A stretch of DNA of 64,000 nucleotides from Leptospira montravelensis (GTDB lineage: Bacteria; Spirochaetota; Leptospiria; Leptospirales; Leptospiraceae): NCBI RefSeq assembly GCF_004770045.1, contig NZ_RQFO01000004.1, forward strand, positions 558,001-622,000. The letters are read 5' to 3'. Numbering within the stretch: position 1 is the stretch's first letter; every line of letters begins with the position of its first letter. Positions 45,002 to 54,254 of the stretch are shown here, in pieces. The notes below the pieces were generated by a model, which searched no databases, was not told the origin of the DNA, and saw only the letters and a list, made by a program, of their open reading frames with translations. The position numbers and the translations under genes were made by a program.

Positions 45002-45670
45002 ATGAAAAAAGTATTATTTGTATTAACAAGTCACGGTGAAAAAGGAAACGCAGGTTCCACCGGTTACCATTTGGGAGAAGTGTCTCACCCTTGGAAAGTT
45101 TTACACGACGCTGGTGTGGAAATGGATTTGGTAAGTCCGAAAGGGGGAGAACCTCCTGTGGATGGATTTGATTTGGAGGATGCCGCAAACAAAGAATTTT
45201 GGAACCATCCCGTATATAAAGAAAAACGAATCCATACCAAAACACCAAAAGAGATAAGTCCTAGCGATTATTCTGCGATCTACTTTGCCGGCGGACATGG
45301 AACCATGTGGGACTTTCCAGAGAACAAAGAACTCCAAGATTTGACTCGGACTATCTATGAATCAGGAGGGATTGTAGGCGCCGTTTGTCACGGACCATCG
45401 GCACTTGTCAATGTCACCCTGTCTGATGGATCAAAACTGATTGCTGGCAAACGAGTGAATGGGTTTTCCAATGAAGAAGAAGAGATTGTGAAACTGGAAG
45501 GTGTGGTTCCTTTTCTTTTGGAAAACAAACTGATTGCTTCGGGCGGAAAGTATTCCAAATCGGCACCTTGGATGAGCCATGTGGAAGTAGATACAAGGCT
45601 TGTGACAGGACAAAATCCACAGTCAGCAAAAGCAGTGGGAGAGGCGATCCTTGGTTCATTACATCAATAA
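45002..45670 (+). CDS. DJ-1/PfpI (Hsp31-like) family protein
   Basis: This 222-residue class I glutamine-amidotransferase-fold protein has the catalytic set Glu26 (GYHLGEVSHPW), Cys129 and His130 (GAVCHGPSALVN) and FAGGHGTMWDFP, as in Hsp31-like glyoxalases/chaperones. It probably detoxifies methylglyoxal or repairs damaged proteins. GAGAGGA precedes the ATG. It is divergent from the LysR regulator, which likely controls it, and ends at a strong hairpin. Confidence 0.9.
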   Translation: MKKVLFVLTSHGEKGNAGSTGYHLGEVSHPWKVLHDAGVEMDLVSPKGGEPPVDGFDLEDAANKEFWNHPVYKEKRIHTKTPKEISPSDYSAIYFAGGHGTMWDFPENKELQDLTRTIYESGGIVGAVCHGPSALVNVTLSDGSKLIAGKRVNGFSNEEEEIVKLEGVVPFLLENKLIASGGKYSKSAPWMSHVEVDTRLVTGQNPQSAKAVGEAILGSLHQ

Positions 45671-45684
45671 GAATAACCTTATTG

Positions 45685-45714
45685 TCTGAATCGTTTCCAA
45701 TCGATTCAGATTTT
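45685..45714 (+). terminator. Rho-independent terminator after the DJ-1/PfpI gene
   Basis: TCTGAATCG (45685-45693) and CGATTCAGA (45702-45710) form a perfect 9-bp stem with an eight-base loop followed by TTTT. It lies 15 bases after the stop and may also serve the convergent phosphodiesterase gene, which ends at 45718. Confidence 0.78.
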
Positions 45715-45717
45715 CGA

Positions 45718-47268
45718 TCAGGGTTTTGTATGCGTAGGCAGACGAGGCCCTTTAGTTTTCTTTTCTTTTAAACCTAATATATCTTTAACGATTCCAAATA
45801 CATCCTTTACGGATTCAAACTTGTGTTTTTTCCCCGTTGGGTCATAAACAAAACCAATGGTTTTCATCTCTGGGTTCGCATTCCAATACCCATGACCGTG
45901 GATCTTTGTTTGTGATTTGGTAAACAGTTCCCCTTTTCTCGTTCCACTAAAGAATAACGCCTGTTTTGTGTAAAAAAGCCCCAAAGCCTGCGGATGGATT
46001 CTCTTTTGAAGGAAACGTGTATCAATTTCCCCAGGAATTGGCTTTCCTAATTCACCTAAGGGCTCACCTGTAGAAGCAGAAGAAGAAATCCATTCAGATC
46101 CTGGACAAGATTTTAAAACTTCAGATACTATCAATTGGAGTTCTTCCTCTGTTGCTTGGAAACCGGAACCTGGCAAAAGGATGGATGTGCCACCAGAACT
46201 TTTAAAAGTTAAATTGTAGGTGCCAACCTCGTCATTGATATAACCTTTTTGTTTTAAAACTACATTCGGGGCACAAATTGAATCTGCAGAATGGAAGCCG
46301 TGGTCGGAAACAATTACGATCGCCGGTCCTTTGGGAGTAAAGGCTCCTACCGATTGCAAAAAAGAAAAGATGGACTTGTCTAGTTCCAAAAGCCGTGAAA
46401 GGGCTTTTTCTGATCCTGGGCCAAATCCGTGGTGGTTGGAATCCAAATCTGTAGTGTAAACAAACATAAGATCTGGATTTTTTTTCTGAAAGAGCCAAGT
46501 GGCTGTTTTTAATTTCACTTCATCTTTGGAAACATCGTTTAACGGAAATCCAACGGCAAGTTCTGCTTTTTTGTGAAGATCCTTGGTGGATAATACCCGA
46601 AGGAGTTTGTCATCTTCTGGGATTTTTTTTCGCCAGTATTGAGGAAGGTTCCAATCGATACCTGCCCCCACAGTGACAGGCCAAAATACGTTTGCAGTGG
46701 TTTTACGATTTTCTTTTGCCAAATCCCAAAGTGTAGGAACTAAGATGTCTTCTGCATACCACATCCATCCTCCCTCATTTTTTTCAAAAGGATCGGATAA
46801 GGTATTGTTATAGATTCCATGTTCACTTGGGTCTTTCCCCGTCACCATAGAGGTATGTGCCGGATACGTAACGGAAGGATTGACGGTTTCAATTTCAGAA
46901 ACTCCGTATTTTAGAAAGAGTTCGCTTAAAAGCGGGAAATAAGAATGGTATTTGGGATCTGACCAGTAGTAAGCCGGAAATCCATCAATGGACAAAACAA
47001 TGGTTTGGCGAATCTTAGAGATTTTCCCCTTCACTTTTCCCAATGTTTTAGTAGGTTTGGCTTCAATCGAAATACTTGAGAAATACAAACAAAGAATGGC
47101 TAGCGAAGTGACAAAACGAGTCAGTATTGGAAAAAGAATAGAAACTTTCAGGGAAATTCTCTTAACCGAAAATAATTTATACCTGTCATTCTTCCAAAAG
47201 AATGATTTGTAAAAATCAAACTTTCCCCATCTGGAAAAAAAAATCTGAAACGTTTGATTCTTTCGCAT
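45718..47268 (-). CDS. Type I phosphodiesterase/nucleotide pyrophosphatase (alkaline phosphatase superfamily)
   Basis: This 516-residue protein has the superfamily metal and nucleophile motifs: LSIDGFPAYYW, the catalytic Thr in NPSVTYPAHTSMVTG, DLDSNHHGFGPGS and IVSDHGFHS. It likely cleaves phosphodiesters such as nucleotides or lipid headgroups outside the cytoplasm. A signal-peptide-like stretch (ILTRFVTSLAILCLYFSS) begins only after about 45 residues from the ATG at 47268. No ATG, GTG or TTG lies nearer; a CTG just before it is possible. The long N-terminus is therefore suspect. Confidence 0.85.
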   Translation of the reverse strand: MRKNQTFQIFFSRWGKFDFYKSFFWKNDRYKLFSVKRISLKVSILFPILTRFVTSLAILCLYFSSISIEAKPTKTLGKVKGKISKIRQTIVLSIDGFPAYYWSDPKYHSYFPLLSELFLKYGVSEIETVNPSVTYPAHTSMVTGKDPSEHGIYNNTLSDPFEKNEGGWMWYAEDILVPTLWDLAKENRKTTANVFWPVTVGAGIDWNLPQYWRKKIPEDDKLLRVLSTKDLHKKAELAVGFPLNDVSKDEVKLKTATWLFQKKNPDLMFVYTTDLDSNHHGFGPGSEKALSRLLELDKSIFSFLQSVGAFTPKGPAIVIVSDHGFHSADSICAPNVVLKQKGYINDEVGTYNLTFKSSGGTSILLPGSGFQATEEELQLIVSEVLKSCPGSEWISSSASTGEPLGELGKPIPGEIDTRFLQKRIHPQALGLFYTKQALFFSGTRKGELFTKSQTKIHGHGYWNANPEMKTIGFVYDPTGKKHKFESVKDVFGIVKDILGLKEKKTKGPRLPTHTKP

Positions 47269-47288
47269 AAACTCCGTTTAGCGAAAAA

Positions 47289-48314
47289 TCAGTATTCTTG
47301 TTCCGATCTCGTGGATCCGAGAAGTTCGTCTGGAATGTCCTCAATGCTATCTCCTATTTGGATGGCAAGACGGTTCCCTACTCGGCCTGGCGTGGCTTTG
47401 AACTTACTACGATCCCCTACCTTTACCATAAGGTCGGTTTTAATCGGTGTGTTTTCCAGTTTGATCACATCACCCACATGTAGATTCATGAGGTCATTCA
47501 AGGAAATATCTACACTTCCCACTTCGGAAATGAGAGGGATTTTGACCTGGTCGAGACGTTCTTGGATGACGGCTCGGTTTTCATCCACTTCCCCTTTACG
47601 AATTGAGGAATACCAGTACTGCGCTGAAAGTTTATTAATAATTGGTTCAATGGTGATGTAAGGAATACAAAGGTTTGTCATCCCTTCCACTTCTCCCACT
47701 TTCGTTTCGAGGGTAATCAATACCACCATGTCATTGGGAGGAACAACTTGAGCAAACTGCGGGTTTGTTTCAATGTTACCAAGTCTTGGACGTAGGTCAA
47801 TTACCGTTGACCAAGACTCACGTAAGTTTCCAAGAATCCTTACAATGATCCCTTCCATTACCGATAACTCGATATCCGAAAGTTCTCGGTTGACCTTAGA
47901 TGATTCCCCTTTACCACCAAACAGACGATCGATGATAGTGAAGGAAATCGAAGGGTCAATTTCTAAAATCGCAGACCCGCGAAGAGGGTCCATATTGATC
48001 ACCGCAAGTGTGGTTGGGTTCGGGATGGAACGAATGAATTCTTCGTAAGTTAACTGGTCTACTGATGCCACGTGCACCACAACAAGGGCTCGTAACTGCG
48101 CAGAAAGTCCAGTGGTCGCCAAACGAGCAAAGGTCTCGTGCATCATCTGTAGTGTACGAATTTGGTCTTTTGAAAATTTATCCGGACGTTTGAAGTCGTA
48201 GATTTTGACTTTCTTCTGTTCCCCCACCGATGAATATTCATCCTCGGAAACTTCGCCCGAGGAGATGGCGTTTAACAGGGCATCAATTTCGTCTTGGGAA
48301 AGGATTTCCGTCAT
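47289..48314 (-). CDS. fliM: Flagellar motor switch protein FliM
   Basis: This 341-residue protein begins with the CheY-P-binding motif ILSQDEIDALL (4-14), has a middle CheC-like domain with GGKGES and PNPTLAVINMDPLRGSAILE, and a C-terminal SpoA domain (VSLNDLMNLHVGDVI-like ISLNDLMNLHVGDV). It links the rotor to the chemotaxis signal and torque generation. It overlaps the preceding gene by four bases. The partner FliN is at 56360. Confidence 0.96.
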   Translation of the reverse strand: MTEILSQDEIDALLNAISSGEVSEDEYSSVGEQKKVKIYDFKRPDKFSKDQIRTLQMMHETFARLATTGLSAQLRALVVVHVASVDQLTYEEFIRSIPNPTTLAVINMDPLRGSAILEIDPSISFTIIDRLFGGKGESSKVNRELSDIELSVMEGIIVRILGNLRESWSTVIDLRPRLGNIETNPQFAQVVPPNDMVVLITLETKVGEVEGMTNLCIPYITIEPIINKLSAQYWYSSIRKGEVDENRAVIQERLDQVKIPLISEVGSVDISLNDLMNLHVGDVIKLENTPIKTDLMVKVGDRSKFKATPGRVGNRLAIQIGDSIEDIPDELLGSTRSEQEY

Positions 48315-49297
48315 TTTTTTACCTTTACGAGTAAGTTTTTAATCTGCCAAAATCCAACACGGCTTCCTTCATCTTGTCGCAAGGTGTATATATATTCGTA
48401 CCTTGTTTTGAACCGACCCATCATTCTTTCTACATAGACCTGGACTCTTGCATCTCTTTTGGAGGGATAGTCCACATTCATTACTTTAAAGTATTTTAAA
48501 ACACCGGAGGGTGTCTCCGTCAAATACTCTTTAAAGTCCTCAATGATAGTTTCTCGTTCTCCTACCCCCGCTTCGGTATAAGCACTGCTGAAACGATCAT
48601 AAGCTAAAATATATTCCGAAAAGTCGATCCACTTAAAATGGTATTCCCAATGTTTTTTCATCTCCGCACCGAGAAATAGGAAGATGGTTTCTTCCGGGGA
48701 AAGCCCACCATTCTCCGTAATTTGGCGAGTGACAGTTTCTTTTCTCTCGGCTTTTGGATTTTGAAAAAGAAAACCCACTGTATTCTGGGAACGAAGAAAA
48801 GCAGATTTATCTTCTGTATAATTTGGATAAAAGTATCCAGTTACATAAAACTTTTGGTCTGGTAAAAAACTATAATGTTCATCCAAATAAATGGTTTTGG
48901 AAAAGGATTCATTGCGATGAAGGCTTACTTCCTTATTTTCATCTCCCACTAAATTCACGATAGTGGTCCTACGTTTGAGGATGGGATCTGGAAATTCCGG
49001 ATCTTCGATGGGAGTCAAAATCCGATCATTTTCATCCTTTACGATGATTTGAAAGGAGTATCTGTAATCAAAGGAAGGGAAAATGCGGACAACTTCCTTT
49101 CCTGTATTGGTGATGGTGAAGGTCAGCGGGACTCTTTCTCCGAATTGGTAACTTCTTTTTGTCAAAGAAAGACTGATTTTGGATTGGAGGGAGACAAAAT
49201 TATCGATCCTCTCTCCGCGTGCATCTCGGTCTGGAAAGGCAACAAGGGATCTGACCAAAAGAATACCTAAAAGAATAAATGTTCGGAAAGACCGCAT
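48311..49297 (-). CDS. Secreted hypothetical protein with an immunoglobulin-like N-terminal region
   Basis: This 328-residue protein has a signal peptide (MRSFRTFILLGILLVRSLVA) and a beta-rich region with FGERVPLTFTITNTGKEVVRI, seen as FGERVPLTFTITNTG, resembling the Ig-like domain of BsuPI-type proteins. The C-terminal third (VQVYVERMMGRF, YTLRQDEGSRVGFWQI) looks like an NTF2-like cone domain. It is translated together with fliM (ATGA overlap). A role in the flagellum is possible from position only. Confidence 0.8.
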   Translation of the reverse strand: MRSFRTFILLGILLVRSLVAFPDRDARGERIDNFVSLQSKISLSLTKRSYQFGERVPLTFTITNTGKEVVRIFPSFDYRYSFQIIVKDENDRILTPIEDPEFPDPILKRRTTIVNLVGDENKEVSLHRNESFSKTIYLDEHYSFLPDQKFYVTGYFYPNYTEDKSAFLRSQNTVGFLFQNPKAERKETVTRQITENGGLSPEETIFLFLGAEMKKHWEYHFKWIDFSEYILAYDRFSSAYTEAGVGERETIIEDFKEYLTETPSGVLKYFKVMNVDYPSKRDARVQVYVERMMGRFKTRYEYIYTLRQDEGSRVGFWQIKNLLVKVKK

Positions 49298-49357
49298 ACA
49301 CTTAAAGATTTCGGCAGGACTTGAGTTTTCCGAAAGAATTTTTAGGACATAAAATCC

Positions 49358-49957
49358 TTAACTTGTACCCATTTTGGCTTCTGCCAGAATGTAATCGGCA
49401 ATCCGAATGAGCCTTGTCATGACAGAACTTAGTTTTTTGTATTGGTAGTAGTTTTCCCTCTGTTTGTCCAAATGGGGTTCTACAAGCGCCACAGTTTTGG
49501 AGGAAACTTTTAGGTTTTTGATCTCATTGTCTGTGACACCATAAAGGTTTGCCTCGGAAACAAATCGGTTGAGTTCCTTAACCAAACTCTCATCTGTTAA
49601 ATCCTGAATTTCAAATACCTTCTCGATTTTTAAAATAAAGTCCGTTAAGGTCCGTTTGATCTTGGATTCTTCTTCGGTTGGTCGCCGTTTGGCTGTGACC
49701 TGGTTTAAGGATTCGTATCGTTCCAGGGCCGTTTCATACAGTTGGTTCATTTTGGACTTTTGGCCAAGAATGAAACTAATAAAACTAAGAAGACCCACAA
49801 AGGTATCGGGATAACGATTGATTCCCCCGATTTCATCCAGTGCGTTCGCAAACGCTTCTTCATTATGAGGAACTGTCATAATAAATTTTAACACTGGTTC
49901 TACGGAAGAACCAGATGTATATTTCTGTATGACTTCAATTCCTTCTAAGTAGTTCAT
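49358..49957 (-). CDS. Hypothetical helical protein
   Basis: This 199-residue cytoplasmic-looking protein is mainly helical, rich in Glu, Lys and Leu, without signal peptide or membrane span. I recognise no domain. It overlaps the cyclophilin gene by four bases and lies 60 bases before the next gene toward fliM, so it belongs to the argH-cyclophilin-fliM run. Confidence 0.8.
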   Translation of the reverse strand: MNYLEGIEVIQKYTSGSSVEPVLKFIMTVPHNEEAFANALDEIGGINRYPDTFVGLLSFISFILGQKSKMNQLYETALERYESLNQVTAKRRPTEEESKIKRTLTDFILKIEKVFEIQDLTDESLVKELNRFVSEANLYGVTDNEIKNLKVSSKTVALVEPHLDKQRENYYQYKKLSSVMTRLIRIADYILAEAKMGTS

Positions 49958-50835
49958 TGGCGTTTGTCTATGATCACAACCTTACGAATGGTTGTCTGTA
50001 AATTTCCTTTTTCAATGATTCGGTCAAGAACATCGTACCCCGAAACCAAAAATCCAAATACAGTATGTAGTCCATCCAAATGGGGAGTATCCACTTGGTT
50101 GATAAAAAATTGTGATCCGTTGGTATTGGGACCAGCGTTAGCCATTGCCAATGACCCGCGTAGTGCTTTTTTACTTGGGAGGACTTCGTTATAACGATAT
50201 CCCACTCGGTGTAATACTTCTAAAACAGGTAATTCCATTGCTTCTTGGTAAGCTTTTTCTACTTCGGTCCGTTTCTCTTCAAACTCGGCTCTGGATTGGA
50301 TTTTAAATTCCGCAAGGACAGCTCTCTGCAATTGAGACTGGTATTGGGGAGCATCTTTGATTTTAAGTTTGTCTAAACCTAAAGCCTTGGCATTGATTTC
50401 ATCTTCGGTTTGGTACCCCGGACCACCAGTTCCGTCACCTCTAGGACATCCGCCCTGCGCCATAAAGTTTTCGATGACACGGTGGAATTTTAGACCATCA
50501 TAAAATGGTCGTCTTTCGGCACCTTTGTCAGTTTGAAATTCTTTTTCTCCTTGGGCCAAATCGATAAAATTCTGAACTGTTTTCGGTGCCGCTGTATCAT
50601 AAAGTTCCAAAACTAAATCTCCAGCACTGGTATTGAATACCGCATAAATGGCAGGTTTCTCAGGCAGTTTGAGGGAAGTAACATCTTGTCGTTTGACTAT
50701 GACCTTTGAAGGTGAATACGAAATTGGCTCGTAGGTGATCTTTTTAAATCTTTGGTCACTACATTGGATGGTTTGCGAAACAGACAAAAAGAGAATGGTG
50801 AAAAAAACGACTTTCTGGAACAACTTTGAATTCAT
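49954..50835 (-). CDS. Cyclophilin-type peptidyl-prolyl isomerase lipoprotein with a large insertion
   Basis: This 293-residue protein has a leader ending TIQC (Cys25), so it is likely a lipoprotein. The cyclophilin domain has FHRVIENFMAQGGCPRGDGTGGPGY, seen as FHRVIENFMAQGG, and SLAMANAGPNTNGSQFFI, then HLDGLHTVFGFLVSG. Between GYQTEDE and SLAMAN lie about 80 residues, mostly charged helix, where ordinary cyclophilins have about 15. It folds proteins outside the cytoplasm. It sits three bases after argH. Confidence 0.92.
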   Translation of the reverse strand: MNSKLFQKVVFFTILFLSVSQTIQCSDQRFKKITYEPISYSPSKVIVKRQDVTSLKLPEKPAIYAVFNTSAGDLVLELYDTAAPKTVQNFIDLAQGEKEFQTDKGAERRPFYDGLKFHRVIENFMAQGGCPRGDGTGGPGYQTEDEINAKALGLDKLKIKDAPQYQSQLQRAVLAEFKIQSRAEFEEKRTEVEKAYQEAMELPVLEVLHRVGYRYNEVLPSKKALRGSLAMANAGPNTNGSQFFINQVDTPHLDGLHTVFGFLVSGYDVLDRIIEKGNLQTTIRKVVIIDKRQ

Positions 50836-50837
50836 AT

Positions 50838-52268
50838 TTACTTTTTAACCTTAGATTCTATCGATTTTAGCTTTTTGGTCAATTCGTTTACTTTTGCCTT
50901 GGCCCGTTTGATTTGTTCTTTTTGACGAGGGAATGCCGTTCCTCCTATCACATCTTTTTTGTCACAAGATGTTTCGAGCGAAATGGCAGCCTCATATCCC
51001 GGATCGGTAAGCACCGCATGGATTTGTCCCCTTTCCCCACTAGGAATGTTAAATAAATCATAACCTTTTGCCGAACAATTTTTAACTAACTCACCTACAA
51101 TTTCATGTGCGGTTCGGAATGGAATTCCCTTAGCACTGACAAGCCAATCGGCAAGGTCTGTGGCCGTAGAAAATCCAGAACGAAGGCTTTTTGTGGCATT
51201 TTCTGGAAATACTTGGATTCCCTTTACCATATCCCGAACACCTTCAATACTCAATTTGATTTGTTTGACTGTATCAAATAACGGGAGTTTGTCTTCCTGA
51301 AAATCCCTGTTATACGATAAGGGCGTTCCTTTTACCATCACAAGGAGGTGAGTTAAACTCCCGATCACTCGTCCTGCCTTTCCTCGAATGAGTTCTGCCA
51401 CATCGGGGTTTTTCTTTTGCGGCATTATGGACGAACCTGTAGTTAGGTGGTCCGGGAGTTTAAAATAACTAAATTCTTGCGATGTATATAAAATAATTTC
51501 TTCACAAAATCGCGAAGCATGGATCATAAACTGTGAGGAAGCGAAAAGAAATTTAAAGATATGATCTCTTTGGCTCACAGCATCCATAGAGTTTTCCGAA
51601 ATCCTAGAAAGAGATAAATCTTTTTTTAGAAAATCTCTGTCTGTGGAATAATTGACACCGGCAAGTGCACCAGATCCTAATACCAGTTCATCAGCCCTTT
51701 CGTAGGCATCTAAAAAATCTTCAAAGTCGCGAACATTGGCCCAAAAATGAGATAAAAAATAATGGGAGGCACGAATGGGTTGGGCGATTTGTAAATGGGT
51801 GTAACCAGGAATGATGGTTTTTGTATGGGCTTCTGCTTTCGTGACCCAGGCCACAAGTAAATCCAGAAGGTATACTAAAATAGACCCCACTTCTGATTTG
51901 ATATACAATCGTACATCTTGAGAAACCTGATCATTGCGACTGCGGCCAGTATGCAATTTTTTTCCTAAATCACCCAAAAGTTCTGTTAGGCGAGATTCCA
52001 CAGACATATGAATGTCTTCATTTTCGATTTTGAATTCAAATTTTCCGGAATCGATTTCCTTTTTGATTTGCCCAAGCCCTGTTTCAATTTTTCTTTGTTC
52101 TGATTCGGTAAGGATTCCAATTCGTTTCAACATTCGTGAATGAGAGATGGATCCTTCGATATCGTGAGCATACAGTTCTTTATCAAAACTGATCGATTCC
52201 CCAATGCGAATCATTAGCGAGGATGGAGGTGCATCAAATCGCCCCCCCCATAATTTTTTTTCTTTCAT
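50838..52268 (-). CDS. argH: Argininosuccinate lyase
   Basis: This 476-residue enzyme of the fumarase/aspartase superfamily begins [14 protein letters not shown], has [16 protein letters not shown], the [10 protein letters not shown] motif and the signature [12 protein letters not shown]. It makes arginine and fumarate from argininosuccinate. The length is slightly above the usual 460. It overlaps the haem-binding protein gene by four bases. Confidence 0.96.
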   Translation of the reverse strand: MKEKKLWGGRFDAPPSSLMIRIGESISFDKELYAHDIEGSISHSRMLKRIGILTESEQRKIETGLGQIKKEIDSGKFEFKIENEDIHMSVESRLTELLGDLGKKLHTGRSRNDQVSQDVRLYIKSEVGSILVYLLDLLVAWVTKAEAHTKTIIPGYTHLQIAQPIRASHYFLSHFWANVRDFEDFLDAYERADELVLGSGALAGVNYSTDRDFLKKDLSLSRISENSMDAVSQRDHIFKFLFASSQFMIHASRFCEEIILYTSQEFSYFKLPDHLTTGSSIMPQKKNPDVAELIRGKAGRVIGSLTHLLVMVKGTPLSYNRDFQEDKLPLFDTVKQIKLSIEGVRDMVKGIQVFPENATKSLRSGFSTATDLADWLVSAKGIPFRTAHEIVGELVKNCSAKGYDLFNIPSGERGQIHAVLTDPGYEAAISLETSCDKKDVIGGTAFPRQKEQIKRAKAKVNELTKKLKSIESKVKK

Positions 52269-52693
52269 TCCGATTCCTCACTGAAACGGTCCGACCATTG
52301 TTTTAAAATTTCTTTATCTTTGTCAGATAACTTTGAGTTTGGATGTAACAAAAGATAGTCTTTGGGAGGCATCTCCCCTTCATCCACTTGTTCCCAAATT
52401 TCGTAGATTTTTTTGTTTTGTTTCTTTTCTGCAAGAAGTCCAAACTCTGAAAAATTCAATTCTTCTCTTCCTTCTTCCACATGGTGAGAAATAAGCAAAG
52501 AGGCAGGAAAAATATAAGAGTAAGCCGGCCAAACTGTTTCGTTTGAATGGCAGTCGTAACAACTTCGTTTTAAGATTTCTTTAATCTCTGTACTCGTTTG
52601 GATCTCCGATTTGACAGGAGGATTGGAACGATCGATTGGGAAAAATTGGAGGAGGAGAAAGACTCCTAGTAAAATAAGGAAAATTCGTTTCAC
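52265..52693 (-). CDS. Haem-binding-domain protein with one CxxCH motif
   Basis: This 142-residue protein has an N-terminal membrane anchor or signal ([18 protein letters not shown]) and one c-type haem motif Cys45-x2-Cys48-His49 in [13 protein letters not shown], which together with the following YSYIFP matches the haem_bd (cytochrome P460-adjacent) type small proteins. The HH and acidic stretches near 70 are also typical. It starts with GTG. It is an odd first gene for an argH run, and its redox partner is unknown. Confidence 0.84.
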   Translation of the reverse strand: MKRIFLILLGVFLLLQFFPIDRSNPPVKSEIQTSTEIKEILKRSCYDCHSNETVWPAYSYIFPASLLISHHVEEGREELNFSEFGLLAEKKQNKKIYEIWEQVDEGEMPPKDYLLLHPNSKLSDKDKEILKQWSDRFSEESE

Positions 52694-52785
52694 ACAAGAC
52701 AGGTTCTATGTCTTCCTCCGAAATCAAAGTATTATTTTTCTTGCCTTATCTAGAATTCCATATTCCTTTTCTTTAGAGGTTCCCT

Positions 52786-53241
52786 TTGGATTTTATTTTT
52801 GTAAACTCACCGTATATCTGGATTTTCCTAGGAATTACATTATTGTTTTCTGAATTTCTCCTGCCGGGAACCTTTGTGATGTTTTTAGGAATTGGTGCCA
52901 TATTTACAGGGATTTTGGCTCGTTTATTGCCTATCGAATTTTATACCCAAGTAATTGTTTGGGTCATTTCAAGTTTTGTGTCGATCCTCGTTGGCGGAAC
53001 TGCCATAAAACGTTTTTTTAAATCTGAATCCTCTGTGGATCCATTTATCCAAGATGATTTTCTTAATCAAATTGTTCCTGTAGAAATTGATATCTTAGTA
53101 GACAGACATGGCGGAAAAATTCGATTCCAAGGAACCCTTTGGGATGCAGTTTCTAAAGATTCCAAAATTCCCAAAGGCAATTATGTGCGCATTCTATCTC
53201 GAGAAAATCTTACCTTCACTGTGGAACGTGTGGATTCCTAA
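52786..53241 (+). CDS. NfeD-family membrane protein
   Basis: This 151-residue protein has two to three N-terminal membrane spans (WIFLGITLLFSEFLLPG, FVMFLGIGAIFTGILA, VIVWVISSFVSILVGG) and a C-terminal OB-fold domain with VDRHGGKIRFQGTLWDAVS. This is the short NfeD type that partners with stomatin/SPFH proteins, which follow here. The start is TTG at 52786, preceded by GAGG at good spacing. No protease domain is present. Confidence 0.9.
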   Translation: MDFIFVNSPYIWIFLGITLLFSEFLLPGTFVMFLGIGAIFTGILARLLPIEFYTQVIVWVISSFVSILVGGTAIKRFFKSESSVDPFIQDDFLNQIVPVEIDILVDRHGGKIRFQGTLWDAVSKDSKIPKGNYVRILSRENLTFTVERVDS

Positions 53242-53332
53242 GAAAGTATTCATTTTTTTTTCGGTCATAAATAAAAAAACCCTTTTCTCTTTTTCCTTAC
53301 ATTGTAGGCTCAAACGTCACAAAGGAGAAACT

Positions 53333-54253
53333 ATGGGTGCTTCCGTCATTGTTGTATTTTTGATAGTTGTATATATCATCAAAAAAACAATCATCATTGT
53401 TCCAGAACAAAGTGTTTATGTTAAAGAAAGATTAGGAGTTTTGAACGGGGTTTTAAAATCGGGATTTTATTTTATGATTCCATTTGTAGACCAAATTCGT
53501 TACCGCCAAAACCTAAAAGAACAAACCATCGATATTGATCCACAAGTTTGTATCACTAGGGATAACGTATCCGTTGAAGTGGATGGAGTTTTGTATTTAA
53601 AAGTCATCGATGGCGAAAAAGCATCTTATGGAATCGATAACTTTATGTTGGCAACAACCCAACTTGCCCAAACCACTCTTCGCTCTGAAATCGGAAAATT
53701 AATTTTTGATAACCTACTTTCAGAACGAGATGAAATCAATGGCCGAGTGGTTTCCAATATTGATCGTGCTACCGATCCTTGGGGAATCAAAGTTACAAGA
53801 TACGAAATTCGCAATATCACTCCGCCCAAACAAATTTTACTGGAGATGGAAAACCAAATGAAATCCGAAAGGGAAAGACGAGCCGAGATCACCATCTCCC
53901 AAGGAGAAAAGGAAGCTCGCGTGAATCATTCGGTTGGGGAAAGACAAGAATCAATCAACATTTCCGAAGGGGAAAAAATCAGATTGGTGAATGAAGCCGA
54001 TGGACGTGCCCAAGAGATCACACTCATTTCCAATGCAACGGCAAAAGGTTTACAACTCATCTCGGAAGCCATTAGCAAAAAAGGTGGGAAGGAAGCTGTG
54101 AGTTTACAAATCACCCAAGAGTATTTGGATGCCCTTGGTCAAATTCTAAAAACATCGAAAACGACAGTGGTTCCAGAAACTTTAGCAAACATTGGTGGAG
54201 TGTTTGAAGGCCTTTCCAAAATCACCACAAAAATCCCACAGGTAGGAGAATAG
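53333..54253 (+). CDS. SPFH/stomatin-family protein, copy 1
   Basis: This protein of about 306 residues has a single N-terminal hydrophobic anchor (ASVIVVFLIVVYIIKK), an SPFH domain (VYVKERLGVLNGVLKSGFYFMIPFVDQ, seen as VKERLGVLNG and FYFMIPFVDQ) and a coiled-coil C-terminus rich in Glu and Arg (SEGEKIRLVNEADG). Such slipins form cage-like membrane microdomain assemblies with NfeD. The ATG at 53333 has a strong AAAGGAG; the open frame continues upstream but that part is not stomatin-like. Confidence 0.92.
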   Translation: MGASVIVVFLIVVYIIKKTIIIVPEQSVYVKERLGVLNGVLKSGFYFMIPFVDQIRYRQNLKEQTIDIDPQVCITRDNVSVEVDGVLYLKVIDGEKASYGIDNFMLATTQLAQTTLRSEIGKLIFDNLLSERDEINGRVVSNIDRATDPWGIKVTRYEIRNITPPKQILLEMENQMKSERERRAEITISQGEKEARVNHSVGERQESINISEGEKIRLVNEADGRAQEITLISNATAKGLQLISEAISKKGGKEAVSLQITQEYLDALGQILKTSKTTVVPETLANIGGVFEGLSKITTKIPQVGE

Positions 54254-54254
54254 T

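Noticed and set aside
53108..53332. Upstream extension of the first stomatin gene
   Set aside because: It overlaps NfeD in another frame; the ATG at 53333 follows AAAGGAG.
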